Shown: positions 1 to 8,418, numbered from the stretch's first letter. The stretch is 25,718 nucleotides of DNA from Azonexaceae bacterium (GCA_009469685.1 SSTA01000197.1:1-25718); one strand, 5' to 3'. Notes: generated by a model from the sequence alone, not told the origin. A program made the numbers and translations.

Positions 1-92
1 ATCTGGGTATCGAGGACGTTTCCCAGGAAATGCGCCGCCGCGAAGGCATTTCCGGGATCGACGAGAAAGCGGCCCGGAGCAAGCAGCCGTGA
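1..92 (+). CDS. hisE: Phosphoribosyl-ATP pyrophosphatase, C-terminal end (partial)
   Basis: This is the last 29 codons of a gene that begins before the window, open in the frame starting at base 3 and ending at TGA 90-92. The residues REGISGIDEKAAR resemble the conserved C-terminus of HisE, which hydrolyses phosphoribosyl-ATP to phosphoribosyl-AMP in histidine biosynthesis. The neighbours support this: hisE followed by a HIT gene and tatABC is a common betaproteobacterial order. The stop overlaps the GTG start of the HIT gene (GTGA), implying translational coupling. The identification rests on a short tail plus context. Confidence 0.7.
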   Translation, partial: LGIEDVSQEMRRREGISGIDEKAARSKQP

Positions 93-439
93 GCGATTGC
101 ATCTTCTGCAAGATCGTCGATGGAAAGATTCCGTCGGCCCGCGTATTCGAGGACGACGACATCCTTGCCTTCAAGGACATCAACCCGGCGCGCCCGGTCC
201 ACATCCTCGTCATTCCCAAGAAACACATCACGTCGCTGGCAACCGCCGTTCCGGACGATCTTCCGGTATTGGGCAAGATGCTCGCCCAGGCCAACGAAAT
301 CGCCGTCGCCCAGGGCAGCCCGGACGGTTTCCGTGTCATCATCAACACTGGGCGGGTCGGCTGCCAGGAAGTGCCGCACCTGCACATGCATATCGTCGGC
401 GGACCGGATCCGGTCGGTCCCATGCTCAAACGAATCTGA
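89..439 (+). CDS. HIT (histidine triad) family nucleotide-binding protein, HINT type
   Basis: A 116-residue cytosolic protein of the HINT branch, which hydrolyses purine nucleoside phosphoramidates and acyl-adenylates. The triad HLHMHIVGG carries histidines at about residues 97, 99 and 101; the middle one is the expected nucleophile. The N-terminal CIFCKI pair (Cys4, Cys7) is typical of HINT proteins that can hold zinc. The start is GTG at 89, overlapping the hisE stop. The length is normal for the family. The physiological substrate cannot be read from sequence. It sits between hisE and tatA and probably shares their transcript. Confidence 0.92.
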   Translation: MSDCIFCKIVDGKIPSARVFEDDDILAFKDINPARPVHILVIPKKHITSLATAVPDDLPVLGKMLAQANEIAVAQGSPDGFRVIINTGRVGCQEVPHLHMHIVGGPDPVGPMLKRI

Positions 440-449
440 GGAGAGAATC

Positions 450-677
450 ATGGGCAGCTTTTCCATCTGGCATTGGCTCATCGTCTTGGTCATCGTCATG
501 CTCATCTTCGGCACCAAGAAGCTGCGTAACATCGGGCAGGACCTCGGCGGCGCAGTGAAGGGATTCAAGGAAGGGATAAAAGAGGGGGGCGCAGACAAGC
601 CTGCAGAGGCTTCGCCGCCCCCACAGGTCGGTGGCCAGACGATAGACGTCGAGGTCAAGGAAAAGACGAAAAGCTGA
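450..677 (+). CDS. tatA: Sec-independent protein translocase subunit TatA
   Basis: A 75-residue protein that multimerises to form the pore-like element moving folded twin-arginine proteins across the inner membrane. It has one N-terminal membrane segment (about residues 5-21, [15 protein letters not shown]), a KKL hinge, and then an amphipathic helix ([17 protein letters not shown]), which is the TatA layout, followed by a charged, proline-containing tail. I chose ATG 450 because GAGGAGAG lies just upstream at good spacing; the same frame is open further upstream but overlaps the HIT gene. First of the tatABC set. TatA rather than TatE is indicated by tatB and tatC following directly. Confidence 0.93.
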   Translation: MGSFSIWHWLIVLVIVMLIFGTKKLRNIGQDLGGAVKGFKEGIKEGGADKPAEASPPPQVGGQTIDVEVKEKTKS

Positions 678-758
678 GTTTCTGGATTTCTGGGTTCGGT
701 TACCGTTCCCGCAACTCCGATTCTCGCTCAATCCAGATGGCCAGAGTCTCATCCCAGA

Positions 759-1142
759 ATGTTTGATATCGGCTTTTCAGAGCTCATCGTCATCGGCATC
801 GTGGCGCTCATCGTCATCGGGCCGGAAAAGCTGCCCCGGGTGGCAAAGACCGTCGGACACCTCTTGGGCCGTGCCCAGCGCTATGTAAGCGACGTGAAGG
901 CGGACATCAACCGGGAAATCCAGCTCGACGAATTGAAGAAGATCCAGGCAGAAGTCTCCGAGTCGGCTCGGAATATCGAGGATACGGTCAAAAAGGAACT
1001 CGATGCCACCCGGGTCACCCTGGAAACTCCGGCCCAGGAAGTGGCCGCCGAGCTTGAGGGGGCGGCTGCGCCGGTTGCCGCTCTCGGCGAATCGGTCGGC
1101 GCCGTCCCCGAGGTGCCCGCCACGACCAAATCTGCGACATGA
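759..1142 (+). CDS. tatB: Sec-independent protein translocase subunit TatB
   Basis: A 127-residue protein that pairs with TatC to form the twin-arginine signal receptor in the inner membrane. The start [19 protein letters not shown] contains the conserved glutamate (Glu8) in the membrane segment, followed by the IGPEKLPR hinge typical of TatB. A long charged amphipathic and probably coiled region comes next (residues 25-85), then an alanine-rich tail. The last codon overlaps tatC as ATGA, suggesting coupled translation. An 81-base gap separates it from tatA, longer than usual in this operon, and I see no clear Shine-Dalgarno sequence before ATG 759. Confidence 0.93.
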   Translation: MFDIGFSELIVIGIVALIVIGPEKLPRVAKTVGHLLGRAQRYVSDVKADINREIQLDELKKIQAEVSESARNIEDTVKKELDATRVTLETPAQEVAAELEGAAAPVAALGESVGAVPEVPATTKSAT

Positions 1143-1903
1143 GCGAAGCCGCGGAAGAATCCTTCATTTCCCACCTGGTAGAGTTGCGCGACCGACTATT
1201 GCGCAGTTTGATCGCGGTGGGCGTCATCATGATAGGCCTCTGCGTCTATCCCGGGCCGGGCACCATCTACGATTTCCTGGCCATGCCCCTGACCCGCACC
1301 CTTCCCGAAGGGTCGAAAATGGTCGCCATCGGGGTCATCACACCCTTCATGGTGCCCTTGAAGATCACTGCGATGGTCGCCTTCGTTCTGGCTTTGCCTT
1401 ATGTCCTATATCAGGCCTGGGCCTTCATCGCGCCGGGGCTCTACGCTCACGAAAAGCGTTTGGGAATTCCGCTGATTTTTTCGAGCACCTTGCTATTTCT
1501 GTTGGGCATGGCCTTCGCCTATTTTTTCGTCTTCGGTCAGGTCTTCGCATTCATCTCCGGATTTGCCCCCAAGAGCATCACGCCGGCCCCCGATATCGAG
1601 GCCTATCTTTCGTTTGTTCTGACCATGTTTGTTGCCTTTGGCGTTTCTTTTGAGGTTCCCGTCGCTCTCGTCGTCCTGGTCAGGTTGGGAGTCGTCAGCG
1701 TCGAGAAGTTGAAGGAATGGCGTTCCTACTTCATCGTGGGAGCTTTTGTCGTCGCAGCGGTGGTTACGCCGCCGGATGTGGTGTCTCAACTGGCCTTGGC
1801 AATTCCCATGTGCCTGCTCTACGAACTTGGAATTCTCGCTTCCCGAATGGTGGCACGCGGCGCGCCGCCTAGCCTTGAAGAGCCCTCGGAAGACGGTCAA
1901 TAA
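1139..1903 (+). CDS. tatC: Sec-independent protein translocase subunit TatC
   Basis: A 254-residue polytopic inner-membrane protein that binds twin-arginine signal peptides. It begins with [19 protein letters not shown], the family's conserved cytoplasmic N-terminus (HLxELRxR), and shows about six hydrophobic segments. The [26 protein letters not shown] stretch and [14 protein letters not shown] later on are typical TatC features. The length is normal. The start overlaps the tatB stop (ATGA at 1139-1142). The Tat system would export folded cofactor-containing proteins; no gene in this window has an obvious twin-arginine signal, so it looks like a general housekeeping operon. Confidence 0.95.
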   Translation: MSEAAEESFISHLVELRDRLLRSLIAVGVIMIGLCVYPGPGTIYDFLAMPLTRTLPEGSKMVAIGVITPFMVPLKITAMVAFVLALPYVLYQAWAFIAPGLYAHEKRLGIPLIFSSTLLFLLGMAFAYFFVFGQVFAFISGFAPKSITPAPDIEAYLSFVLTMFVAFGVSFEVPVALVVLVRLGVVSVEKLKEWRSYFIVGAFVVAAVVTPPDVVSQLALAIPMCLLYELGILASRMVARGAPPSLEEPSEDGQ

Positions 1904-1933
1904 GCCGTTTTCCGGAAACCAGGGACGCATTGA

Positions 1934-2431
1934 ATGCCACTCAACATCCTGATCGTTTGCATGGGCAACATCTGCCGCTCGCCCATGGCCGAGGAGGTCG
2001 TGCGGGTCGCGTTTGCGCGTGCCGGTCTGGGCGGGTCGATCCGCGTGGATTCGGCAGGGACTCTAGGGTCCCATGCCGGCGAGCAACCCGACGACCGGGC
2101 GATCCAGACCGCGGCAGCCCGGGGTTACGACCTTTCGAGGCTGCGGGCGCGGCGAGTGACGAGCGAGGATTTCTCGCGCTTTGACCTCATCCTGGCCATG
2201 GACGCGGACAATCTGGCGACCTTGAAACGGCGCTGTCCGCCGGAACATCAGGCCAAATTGGCGCTTTTTCTCGATCAGGCCCGGAGTGACTGTGCCGAGG
2301 TTCCCGATCCGTATTACGGCAATCTGGCCGGATTCCAACGGGTCCTGGAACTTTGCGAGCTTGGGGCAGCCGGCTTGGTGCGTGCCGTACGCGAGGGGCT
2401 GATCGCTGCCCAGGGAAGCCCGAATCCATGA
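1934..2431 (+). CDS. Low-molecular-weight protein-tyrosine phosphatase
   Basis: A 165-residue cytosolic phosphatase. The P-loop CMGNICRS (Cys9 nucleophile, Arg15) and the later DPYYG motif (Asp125 as general acid) are the catalytic parts of the low-molecular-weight family. Proteins of this family in polysaccharide loci (Wzb/EpsP type) remove phosphate from the tyrosine tail of the chain-length kinase. Here the only visible partner is the autokinase at 14340-15275, 12 kb away, so that pairing is inference. It follows tatC by 30 bases on the same strand and converges with the LolA-like gene. Arsenate reductases share the fold, but the DPYYG loop argues for a phosphatase. Confidence 0.9.
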   Translation: MPLNILIVCMGNICRSPMAEEVVRVAFARAGLGGSIRVDSAGTLGSHAGEQPDDRAIQTAAARGYDLSRLRARRVTSEDFSRFDLILAMDADNLATLKRRCPPEHQAKLALFLDQARSDCAEVPDPYYGNLAGFQRVLELCELGAAGLVRAVREGLIAAQGSPNP

Positions 2432-2454
2432 GATTCCCCCGGGCCTGAGCCGAA

Positions 2455-3240
2455 TTACTGGCTGCCCTGGAGCCGCTTCATGTAATCCTTGGTGAAGATC
2501 TTGTCGGGAAGATCGACGACTTTCATGGCCCCGTATTCGAGAACCGATTGCTCGTTGCCCCGGAGCGCATCTTCCATGACCAGCCGAGTCGGGCGCAGGC
2601 GTCCCACCATGGTTTCGAATTTGTCGTAGCGGCAGCGCTTCATCAACCGATTCGAAAGGGAATAGAACTCGGCCTTGAGGGGGTGAAAAGTCTTTTTGTT
2701 GACCCAATAGACGACCCGCTGATAGGTCACCGTCCGGTCGACCGCGGTCAGCTCGAGGACATGGTAGTCCTCGCCGCCTATCGTTTCCGAGTGAAGAATC
2801 TTGGGGTTGTAATCCCCCGCGAAATTGGCGCGGGCTAGGTCGCCGTTGGCCACTTGCCCGGTCAGGCGTTGGGCCAGCGAGATGCGCACGGGTTGGGAGA
2901 TGTCGGGCATGAAAACCCACAAATCGCGTCCCTTCATGAGTATGATCTGGCCGCGCTCCGATGCGGGTTCGGTGACTTGGACGACGGTGTTTTCGTTGCC
3001 CTTGGAAAGGACCAGATACTTGCGCGCTTCAGCCGCTTTGTCCGCTTGTGTGGTGGCAATGCCGATTTCGACCTGGAAGCCTTCCCTGGGGAAGCGCACC
3101 TGGTCGGCCTTTTCCACTATACTCCGGGCATACGCCTCGTCCCCGGGAGGCTCTTCCGCCAGGGCAGGCACGCAGAACGGCAGCAGAAGGAACAAGGCAG
3201 TCGCAAGGCGAGTGCCCGCGGCGGACCGAAAATATGGCAT
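2455..3240 (-). CDS. Outer membrane lipoprotein-sorting protein (LolA-like, periplasmic)
   Basis: A 261-residue exported protein with a signal peptide (hydrophobic LATALFLLLPFCVPALA, cleavage probably before EEPPGDEA). The mature part has the character of the LolA-like carriers annotated as outer membrane lipoprotein-sorting proteins: alternating short beta strands such as KGRDLWVFMPDISQPVRIS, YHVLELTAV and VVYWVNKKTFHPLKAEFYS, a half-barrel for a lipid-like ligand. I place the start at ATG 3240, where AAGGGTGGA lies at suitable spacing; an upstream TTG at 3255 is less likely. It diverges from the LolD-like ATPase gene across only 58 bases and probably works with that ABC system. The true cargo is unknown. 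Confidence 0.8.
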   Translation of the reverse strand: MPYFRSAAGTRLATALFLLLPFCVPALAEEPPGDEAYARSIVEKADQVRFPREGFQVEIGIATTQADKAAEARKYLVLSKGNENTVVQVTEPASERGQIILMKGRDLWVFMPDISQPVRISLAQRLTGQVANGDLARANFAGDYNPKILHSETIGGEDYHVLELTAVDRTVTYQRVVYWVNKKTFHPLKAEFYSLSNRLMKRCRYDKFETMVGRLRPTRLVMEDALRGNEQSVLEYGAMKVVDLPDKIFTKDYMKRLQGSQ

Positions 3241-3298
3241 GCTTCCACCCTTCAAAATTCGTCGTACCTGAGGCTATGGCCCGGGACAGGTTATCGCA

Positions 3299-4063
3299 AT
3301 GAGCGTCGTCAGAATCGAGCGCGTCTTTAAGGACTATCTGCTCGGCGAACAGATCGTCCAGGCCGTCAATGATATAACACTGGCTATCGAGCCGGGAGTG
3401 TTCTTGGCCATTTCCGGGCCTTCCGGGAGCGGAAAGACGTCGCTGCTGAACCTGATCGGATGTATCGACAAACCGACCAGTGGCAAGATTTATATCAACG
3501 ACGAAGACGTGACCGAGAAGACGCCGGATCAGCTCGCGGAACTCCGCGCCCGATCCATCGGCTTCATCTTCCAGACTTTCAATCTGCTGCCCGTCCTCTC
3601 GGCCGCAGAAAACGTCGAGTATCCTCTGCTGCAGCGCAAGGATATCTCCGCGTCGGACCGTAAGAAGCGGGTGGACTACTTTCTCGATATCGTAGGATTG
3701 TCGAAATACGTCCATCACCGGCCGAATCAGTTGAGCGGAGGCCAGCGCCAGAGGGTGGCCATTGCGCGGGCCCTGGCGATCCAGCCGGCCATCGTGCTGG
3801 CCGACGAGCCGACTGCCAACCTGGACAAGGCGACGGGCAAGGAAATTTTGCGGCTGATGAAACTGATCAATCAGCACCTGGGGACCACGTTCATCTTTTC
3901 CACCCATGACCAGAAAGTCGTCGACGTGTCGGATCGCCTGGTCAAAATGGAGGACGGGACGATCAAGTCGCTGGGCATCCGCAATGAGGACAATCAGTGG
4001 AAATTGATCCGAGTCCGGAATCTTTCCGAAATGGCTGCCGGCGAAGAGCAGGTAGTGGCTTGA
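3299..4063 (+). CDS. ABC transporter ATP-binding protein (LolD/MacB-like)
   Basis: A 254-residue nucleotide-binding subunit. Visible motifs are Walker A GPSGSGKT (about 40-47), Q-loop FQTFNLLP (Gln92), signature LSGGQ (about 145-149), Walker B IVLADE (about 165-170) and the H-loop histidine (about 203). The LLP after the Q-loop and the overall pattern match the LolD/MacB group that powers FtsX-type permeases extracting substrates from the inner membrane rather than pumping through a channel. No permease is adjacent; the fitting ones are at 9516-11980, beyond an inserted minus-strand group. It is followed after 16 bases by the beta-barrel gene, so the two are probably cotranscribed. Confidence 0.93.
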   Translation: MSVVRIERVFKDYLLGEQIVQAVNDITLAIEPGVFLAISGPSGSGKTSLLNLIGCIDKPTSGKIYINDEDVTEKTPDQLAELRARSIGFIFQTFNLLPVLSAAENVEYPLLQRKDISASDRKKRVDYFLDIVGLSKYVHHRPNQLSGGQRQRVAIARALAIQPAIVLADEPTANLDKATGKEILRLMKLINQHLGTTFIFSTHDQKVVDVSDRLVKMEDGTIKSLGIRNEDNQWKLIRVRNLSEMAAGEEQVVA

Positions 4064-4079
4064 GCAAGAGGTAAAACAC

Positions 4080-5453
4080 GTGAGCATTGGGGGAAGAAGC
4101 GCCAGCAAACAATTCCGCGTACGGGGCAACAAGCGCGGGTATCGCATCATCGCGATGCTGGTAGGGCTGATGATGACCGGGGGTGGCTTTGCGGCTGAGC
4201 TCGACGTCGACGCGTTGTTTGCCGATGCGGGGAAGGCGCCCGGGAAGTCTGGAGGCTCCGGAATCAAGGGCTACGTCCAGTTCGAGGCGGCGCGGACCAC
4301 GGCCGATCCAGATCATTGGTCCAAGCTGCGCGCGCGTGGCGAATTGTCGTCCCAGGGCAACCTGGGGGGCGGCTTGAAATACAAGCTGAGTGCGCGCGCC
4401 GATTACGATTTTGTCTACGACATCAACGATTTCTATCCCCAGACGGTTCGCCACGACCAGCGCTCCAATTTTGAGCTGCGCGAGAATTATCTCGACGTCA
4501 ACGCCGGCGACTGGGATCTTAGACTTGGCCGCCAGCATGTGGTGTGGGGGGAAATGGTCGGCTTGTTCTTCGCCGACGTGGTCTCGGCGCGGAATCTCAA
4601 GGAGTTCATCCTTCCCGATTTCGAGCCCATGCGTATCCCCCAGTGGGCGGCCCGGGCCGAGTACTTCAAGGACGACTTCCACGCTGAGTTACTGTGGATT
4701 CCAGTGGCCAGCTACGACCAGATCGGTAAGCCCGGTGCGGAGTTCTACCCTCCCAGTCCCGTGCCCGGAACCGTCTATCGGCAAGAAAAGACCCCTTCGC
4801 GAAGCCTGGACAACATGAATTATGGAATTCGCCTTTCCAAGCTGACCGATGGCCTCGATATCTCTGCCTTCTATTACAATAGCATGGATATCCAGCAGAC
4901 TTTCTATCGTATAGGCGGTCCGACGCAGGTCTTTCCGTTCATCGTAGAAGCGCGGCACGATCGCATCGAGCAGTTGGGGGGCACTTTCGCGAAGGATTTC
5001 GGGTCGTTGATTCTGAAGGGCGAAGCCGTCTATACCGACGGGCGCCGGTTTACGGTGCTGCGCATTAGCGATGCTGATGGATTGGCCGCCAGCGACACGC
5101 TGGATTGGGCGCTGGGCGCCGACTTCACGCTGCCGGCAGAAACACGCTTCAATGTTCAGGTTTTTCAGCGGGTTTATTTCTCCCACGATCGGGACATGAT
5201 CAACGACCGTCGCGAGAACGGTTACAGCCTTTACCTCAGCAGCAAATTGACCGATGCTCTCGAAGGACAGGCGCTGCTGATCGCCAGTTTGAATCGTACC
5301 GACTGGCTATTCCGTCCCAAGCTCAGCTGGAATTTCCAGCGCAACTGGAGGCTGCTGCTAGGCGCGGACATCTTCCACGGCCCCCGGCTCGGATTCTTTG
5401 GCCAATACGATCAGAAGGATCGCGTTTACACCGAGCTGCGCTACAGTTTCTGA
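4080..5453 (+). CDS. DUF1302-like outer-membrane beta-barrel protein
   Basis: A 457-residue protein with an N-terminal signal (positive RVRGNKRGYR, hydrophobic IIAMLVGLMM, cleavage near GFAA-ELD). The body is a run of amphipathic beta strands with aromatic girdles, and the protein ends in YTELRYSF, a C-terminal phenylalanine signal for outer-membrane assembly. The LRLGRQHVVWGE stretch resembles the conserved part of the DUF1302 family. GTG 4080 is the likely start, preceded by AAGAGGT. Lying 16 bases after the LolD-like ATPase gene, it may be the outer-membrane partner of that system. I cannot name its substrate; a porin-like role is the alternative. Confidence 0.75.
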   Translation: MSIGGRSASKQFRVRGNKRGYRIIAMLVGLMMTGGGFAAELDVDALFADAGKAPGKSGGSGIKGYVQFEAARTTADPDHWSKLRARGELSSQGNLGGGLKYKLSARADYDFVYDINDFYPQTVRHDQRSNFELRENYLDVNAGDWDLRLGRQHVVWGEMVGLFFADVVSARNLKEFILPDFEPMRIPQWAARAEYFKDDFHAELLWIPVASYDQIGKPGAEFYPPSPVPGTVYRQEKTPSRSLDNMNYGIRLSKLTDGLDISAFYYNSMDIQQTFYRIGGPTQVFPFIVEARHDRIEQLGGTFAKDFGSLILKGEAVYTDGRRFTVLRISDADGLAASDTLDWALGADFTLPAETRFNVQVFQRVYFSHDRDMINDRRENGYSLYLSSKLTDALEGQALLIASLNRTDWLFRPKLSWNFQRNWRLLLGADIFHGPRLGFFGQYDQKDRVYTELRYSF

Positions 5454-5478
5454 CGCGAGCCGGCTACCCGCACCCGAA

Positions 5479-6537
5479 TCAGGACAGATCGGTATAGAGG
5501 GTTTCGAGGGGCAAGCGTCGGGAGAGGGTTGGGGTCTTGCGCGGGTAGCCGACCCGCAACAGGATGTGCGGGAAATCCCCGGGGCCCAAGGCGAGCAGTT
5601 CGGGTAAAGGCGCCTTAAAGCTGAGGACCCGCTCCGTAAGACCCGGCGGAATGGTTCCGTTTTCAAGCCGCAGGAGCTGATCGGTGACGACATAGTAGGG
5701 GTGAACCGCCAGCCCGGCAGCGTTGAGTTCGCTCCAGACCCGAGCAAGCAACCTCCCTGCGTCCAACGTACCCGCCAGGGTATGCGGCGCCACGATTGCG
5801 GCAATCAACGGAGCGGCGCCGAGAAGCAGGGTTTCGCTGGCAGCCAAGGCTTTGTAAACCCCGAGCTGGTTCAGGAATGCCATACGCCGCCAGTCCGCCG
5901 TGAAACGCAAGAAAGCATGGCCGCCGGGAGGAAGGTGCAGGGTTCGGACATCGAGTCCTTCGCCGCCCTCAGCCTCGGCAAGCGTATGGCGCAGGCTGCC
6001 CATGAGCCAGTCGTGCAATTCTCGGGTTTGGAACCGGACTTCGGCCGCCTGGCGGACGATTCTGACCAGTGCCGAGCGATTTGGCCCGGAACTGAGGGTT
6101 TCCATCCTCGCGGACCCTGAAACGCTTTGGCGCAGGGCTTCTACTTGCTCAGCCTGGAGTGCCGTCGCGCGGTACGGCAGGCGGTTCGTATGACGCCGAA
6201 AAAGCGGCAGCTTGAGATTTTGCGCTGCGCCGGGCGGTAAAGCTTGCGGGAGGAATGATCCGTAGATCGAGTCCGCAGCGGCGGGAGAGGCGATCTCCCA
6301 GGAGCCCGAGGCGCCCAGCCCTTCCGCCGCAGCGTCGATGTTGCCCATGGCGGCTCCCACCGCCAGCAGCGTTGGATGGGACTGAGGGCCAAATAGCTTG
6401 CCTGCGCCGCGGGATTGGCTGAATGCGATGGCAAAGCGGCGGCCATCCCAACGAAAATCGAGCGGTTGTGAATTGTCCGCAGAAGGGGCCGCACGAGCAG
6501 CGAGGGCGAGGAAATGCCCGAGGTCGGCCGGCGTCAT
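5479..6537 (-). CDS. Nitroreductase-like (FMN-fold) protein
   Basis: A 352-residue protein with features of the nitroreductase superfamily: an N-terminal ARAAPSADNSQPLDFRW segment (residues 14-30), which is the usual FMN-phosphate contact region (compare APSxxNxQPW), and a C-terminal VGYPRKTPTLSRRLPLETL like the GYPxxxPxRRPL ending of the family. It has no signal peptide. At 352 residues it is longer than classic nitroreductases (about 200), as in family members linked to ThiF-like proteins. It lies 42 bases after the methyltransferase gene and converges with the beta-barrel gene. The reaction is not predictable; it may be redox chemistry on a product made by the neighbouring ThiF-like enzyme. 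Confidence 0.75.
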   Translation of the reverse strand: MTPADLGHFLALAARAAPSADNSQPLDFRWDGRRFAIAFSQSRGAGKLFGPQSHPTLLAVGAAMGNIDAAAEGLGASGSWEIASPAAADSIYGSFLPQALPPGAAQNLKLPLFRRHTNRLPYRATALQAEQVEALRQSVSGSARMETLSSGPNRSALVRIVRQAAEVRFQTRELHDWLMGSLRHTLAEAEGGEGLDVRTLHLPPGGHAFLRFTADWRRMAFLNQLGVYKALAASETLLLGAAPLIAAIVAPHTLAGTLDAGRLLARVWSELNAAGLAVHPYYVVTDQLLRLENGTIPPGLTERVLSFKAPLPELLALGPGDFPHILLRVGYPRKTPTLSRRLPLETLYTDLS

Positions 6538-6579
6538 GGTCAGGGCCCTGCCGACCGGACGCGGCGACCCGGCAAACGG

Positions 6580-7452
6580 CTAGCGAATCGGATCGTCCAG
6601 CCCGCCAAGTTTGCAGAAGAACCGAAGTTCGTCGAGATCTTTACGATAGGTCCTCGGCAGCGAGGCGCGGAGGGCCTTGATCCGTTCGGCCTTGGCGGCA
6701 GGAAGGTCCCCGGAAGGCGTCTTGACGAATATCAGGAAGGGAACCTGAAAAGTGCTGAGAACGCCGACTGACGACGGCAGAAAGCGCTTGGCGGCATCCT
6801 GGAAATCCTCGAGTAGGAAAGCGGCCCGCAGGGAGCGCTCGTAATCGAGGGAAAAGAGGTGCGGCTGATGCTCGGCATTCATGTAGGCAAAGAAGAGCAC
6901 CGACTTGAGGGACTTCAATCGCCCGAAGTCCGTCAGGTAAACCGCGCCGCCGGGCTTCAGAACTCGGCTGACCTGGCGGAAGCAGTCGTCCAGATGCTGC
7001 CGAGTGGGGAGATGGTGCAGGACCACGGTAGACATCACGGCGTCGACACTAGCGTCGGGAATCGACTTGAGGACCGTAATATCGTCGTGCTGGAACTGGA
7101 CGTTTTTCAGTCCGAGCTTATCGACATACTTGCGACCGCTGTCGAGCATGGTCTCGGAAAGGTCGACGCCCAGGAAGGAGATTTCGGGGTTGAGCTCCGC
7201 GACTTGCCCGAGTTGCGTTGCCGGCCCGCAACCCAGGTCGAGAACCCGGGACTTGCCCTGGATGACCCGGCTGATCTGTGCCGAATGGTAAAGGTAGGCG
7301 GCGGACATGACGCCGTCGATGCGACCGGCGTGGGAATAGGCGGCAACCTGTTCCGGATCGTCCATGACCAGATCGGGCTCGGGTTCCCGCGGAAATTTCC
7401 GTTCACCAAAAATTTCCCGGGCCATGACGGGGGCTAGAGACAGTCGCGGCAT
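6580..7452 (-). CDS. Class I SAM-dependent methyltransferase
   Basis: A 290-residue cytosolic protein with the Rossmann methyltransferase core: motif I VLDLGCGPATQ (about 70-80), the acidic residue ending strand 2 in FLGVDLSETML (about 93-103), then QFQHDDI, the strand 4 motif VDAVMSTVVLHHLP and the post-motif VLKPGGAVYLTDFG. Residues 1-50 and the C-terminal 100 residues are not typical core and probably define the substrate, which I cannot name. ATG 7452 has only a weak ribosome site (AAGATAAA), and a second ATG lies at codon 10. The start sits 16 bases beyond the T-run of the upstream terminator, so expression may need read-through. Probably cotranscribed with the nitroreductase-like gene. 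Confidence 0.85.
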   Translation of the reverse strand: MPRLSLAPVMAREIFGERKFPREPEPDLVMDDPEQVAAYSHAGRIDGVMSAAYLYHSAQISRVIQGKSRVLDLGCGPATQLGQVAELNPEISFLGVDLSETMLDSGRKYVDKLGLKNVQFQHDDITVLKSIPDASVDAVMSTVVLHHLPTRQHLDDCFRQVSRVLKPGGAVYLTDFGRLKSLKSVLFFAYMNAEHQPHLFSLDYERSLRAAFLLEDFQDAAKRFLPSSVGVLSTFQVPFLIFVKTPSGDLPAAKAERIKALRASLPRTYRKDLDELRFFCKLGGLDDPIR

Positions 7453-7470
7453 GAATTTATCTTAACGAAA

Positions 7471-7506
7471 AAAAAACCTTCCGTCAGCTAAGACGGAAGG
7501 TTTTTT
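7471..7506 (-). terminator. Rho-independent terminator of the PEP-CTERM gene (bidirectional)
   Basis: A perfect 15-bp inverted repeat with a 6-base loop: 7471-7485 pairs with 7492-7506, with a GC-rich inner part (CCTTCCGTC / GACGGAAGG) and A/T runs outside. Read on the minus strand it follows the PEP-CTERM stop by 18 bases and ends in a run of nine T's (7476-7468), a textbook intrinsic terminator. On the plus strand it also has a T-run of six. Confidence 0.93.
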
Positions 7507-7524
7507 GGGCGGGTCCGTATTGGA

Positions 7525-8403
7525 TCAGGCGGCTTGCTTCTTGTTGCGACGGGAAGCGGCACCGAAACCGGCCAGGGCGATTCCCAGAAGACCCAGGGTG
7601 CCCGGCTCGGGAACCAGACGGAGCGTGAAGTCGACGTTGTCGAAGCTGTCGTAGGGAGAGTTGGCTCCGCCCTTGCCCAGCAGGCTACCGGAACCGCAAA
7701 CGTCGTTGGCCTTGAAGGTGACGGTCGTCAGGTCAAGGCAGTCGCTCTTGGTCGGAACGTAGCCGGTGTTGTTGATGTAGAAGTCAAGGGCGGCGTTGTA
7801 GCTACCACCCGGGGTCGGCGGGGGGATCAGGCCGATGACCGCGAGGATGTCGGTGATCGCGCTGGCGGTCCAGAAGCTGTTGGCGCCAAAGCCCAGGGTC
7901 GCCCACAGAGCGCCATTGGTGGCGGTTGCTTCGCAGGCCGCTTGAGTGGCACAGCCGATCCGGGTGTAATCGATGGTGCTGGAGCTCCACATGGCGACGG
8001 CGGTGCCGGCAGCCATACCGGTCAGGCCGCCGAGGCCGAAGATGGCATTGCCGTAGACCGAGGTGGTCGGGGCGAAGATCCAGGTGAAGGCGCCCGGACC
8101 GCCGAACTTGGCGACCACGGTGATATCGAAGATGCCGGTGAGTTCCTTGCCGATGCCCGACAGGGTGGTGGTGCCGGAAGCACTGAGGTTCTCGATGGAT
8201 TCGATGTTGAAGATGCCGTGCAGACGGTCACCCACGTCCAGGACAGTGGCGGCGCCAACCATATTGATGATGCCGTCGGCGCTGTTGTCGGACAGCTGGT
8301 TGAGCGCGCCAGCGTACAGGGGGATGGTCGCAGCGGACGCCGAACCGGCCGCAAACAGACCGCCAACCGCCGCGGCGAGTAGGGCTTTTTTCAGAGATTT
8401 CAT
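7525..8403 (-). CDS. PEP-CTERM sorting domain protein (exosortase substrate)
   Basis: A 292-residue secreted protein with a signal peptide (MKSLKKALLAAAVGGLFAAG, cleavage after SASA) and a C-terminal tripartite sorting signal: VPEPGT, a hydrophobic helix (LGLLGIALAGFGAA) and the basic tail SRRNKKQAA. Proteins of this class are recognised and cleaved by exosortase; xrtA is present at 21157-22731. The middle is rich in Gly, Ala, Ser and Thr with two cysteine pairs (GCATQAAC and SDC/DVC) that could form disulphides. I recognise no domain there. ATG 8403 is supported by AAAGGAG eight bases upstream; the open frame extends further upstream but carries the promoter. It has its own sigma-54 promoter and terminator. 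Likely surface- or matrix-associated. Confidence 0.93.
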   Translation of the reverse strand: MKSLKKALLAAAVGGLFAAGSASAATIPLYAGALNQLSDNSADGIINMVGAATVLDVGDRLHGIFNIESIENLSASGTTTLSGIGKELTGIFDITVVAKFGGPGAFTWIFAPTTSVYGNAIFGLGGLTGMAAGTAVAMWSSSTIDYTRIGCATQAACEATATNGALWATLGFGANSFWTASAITDILAVIGLIPPPTPGGSYNAALDFYINNTGYVPTKSDCLDLTTVTFKANDVCGSGSLLGKGGANSPYDSFDNVDFTLRLVPEPGTLGLLGIALAGFGAASRRNKKQAA

Positions 8404-8411
8404 TTTACAAA

Positions 8412-8418
8412 CTCCTTT
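8412..8418 (-). promoter_or_regulatory. Strong ribosome-binding site of the PEP-CTERM gene
   Basis: AAAGGAG read on the minus strand, 8 bases before ATG 8403. It settles the start against the upstream in-frame codon at 8529. Confidence 0.85.

Noticed and set aside
3029..4267. A 412-codon minus-strand frame over the ATPase gene
   Set aside because: It spans three real genes in other frames and has no domain or ribosome site.
5454..5478. Possible terminator between the convergent beta-barrel and nitroreductase-like genes
   Set aside because: No stable inverted repeat with a T-run is visible in the 25-base gap.
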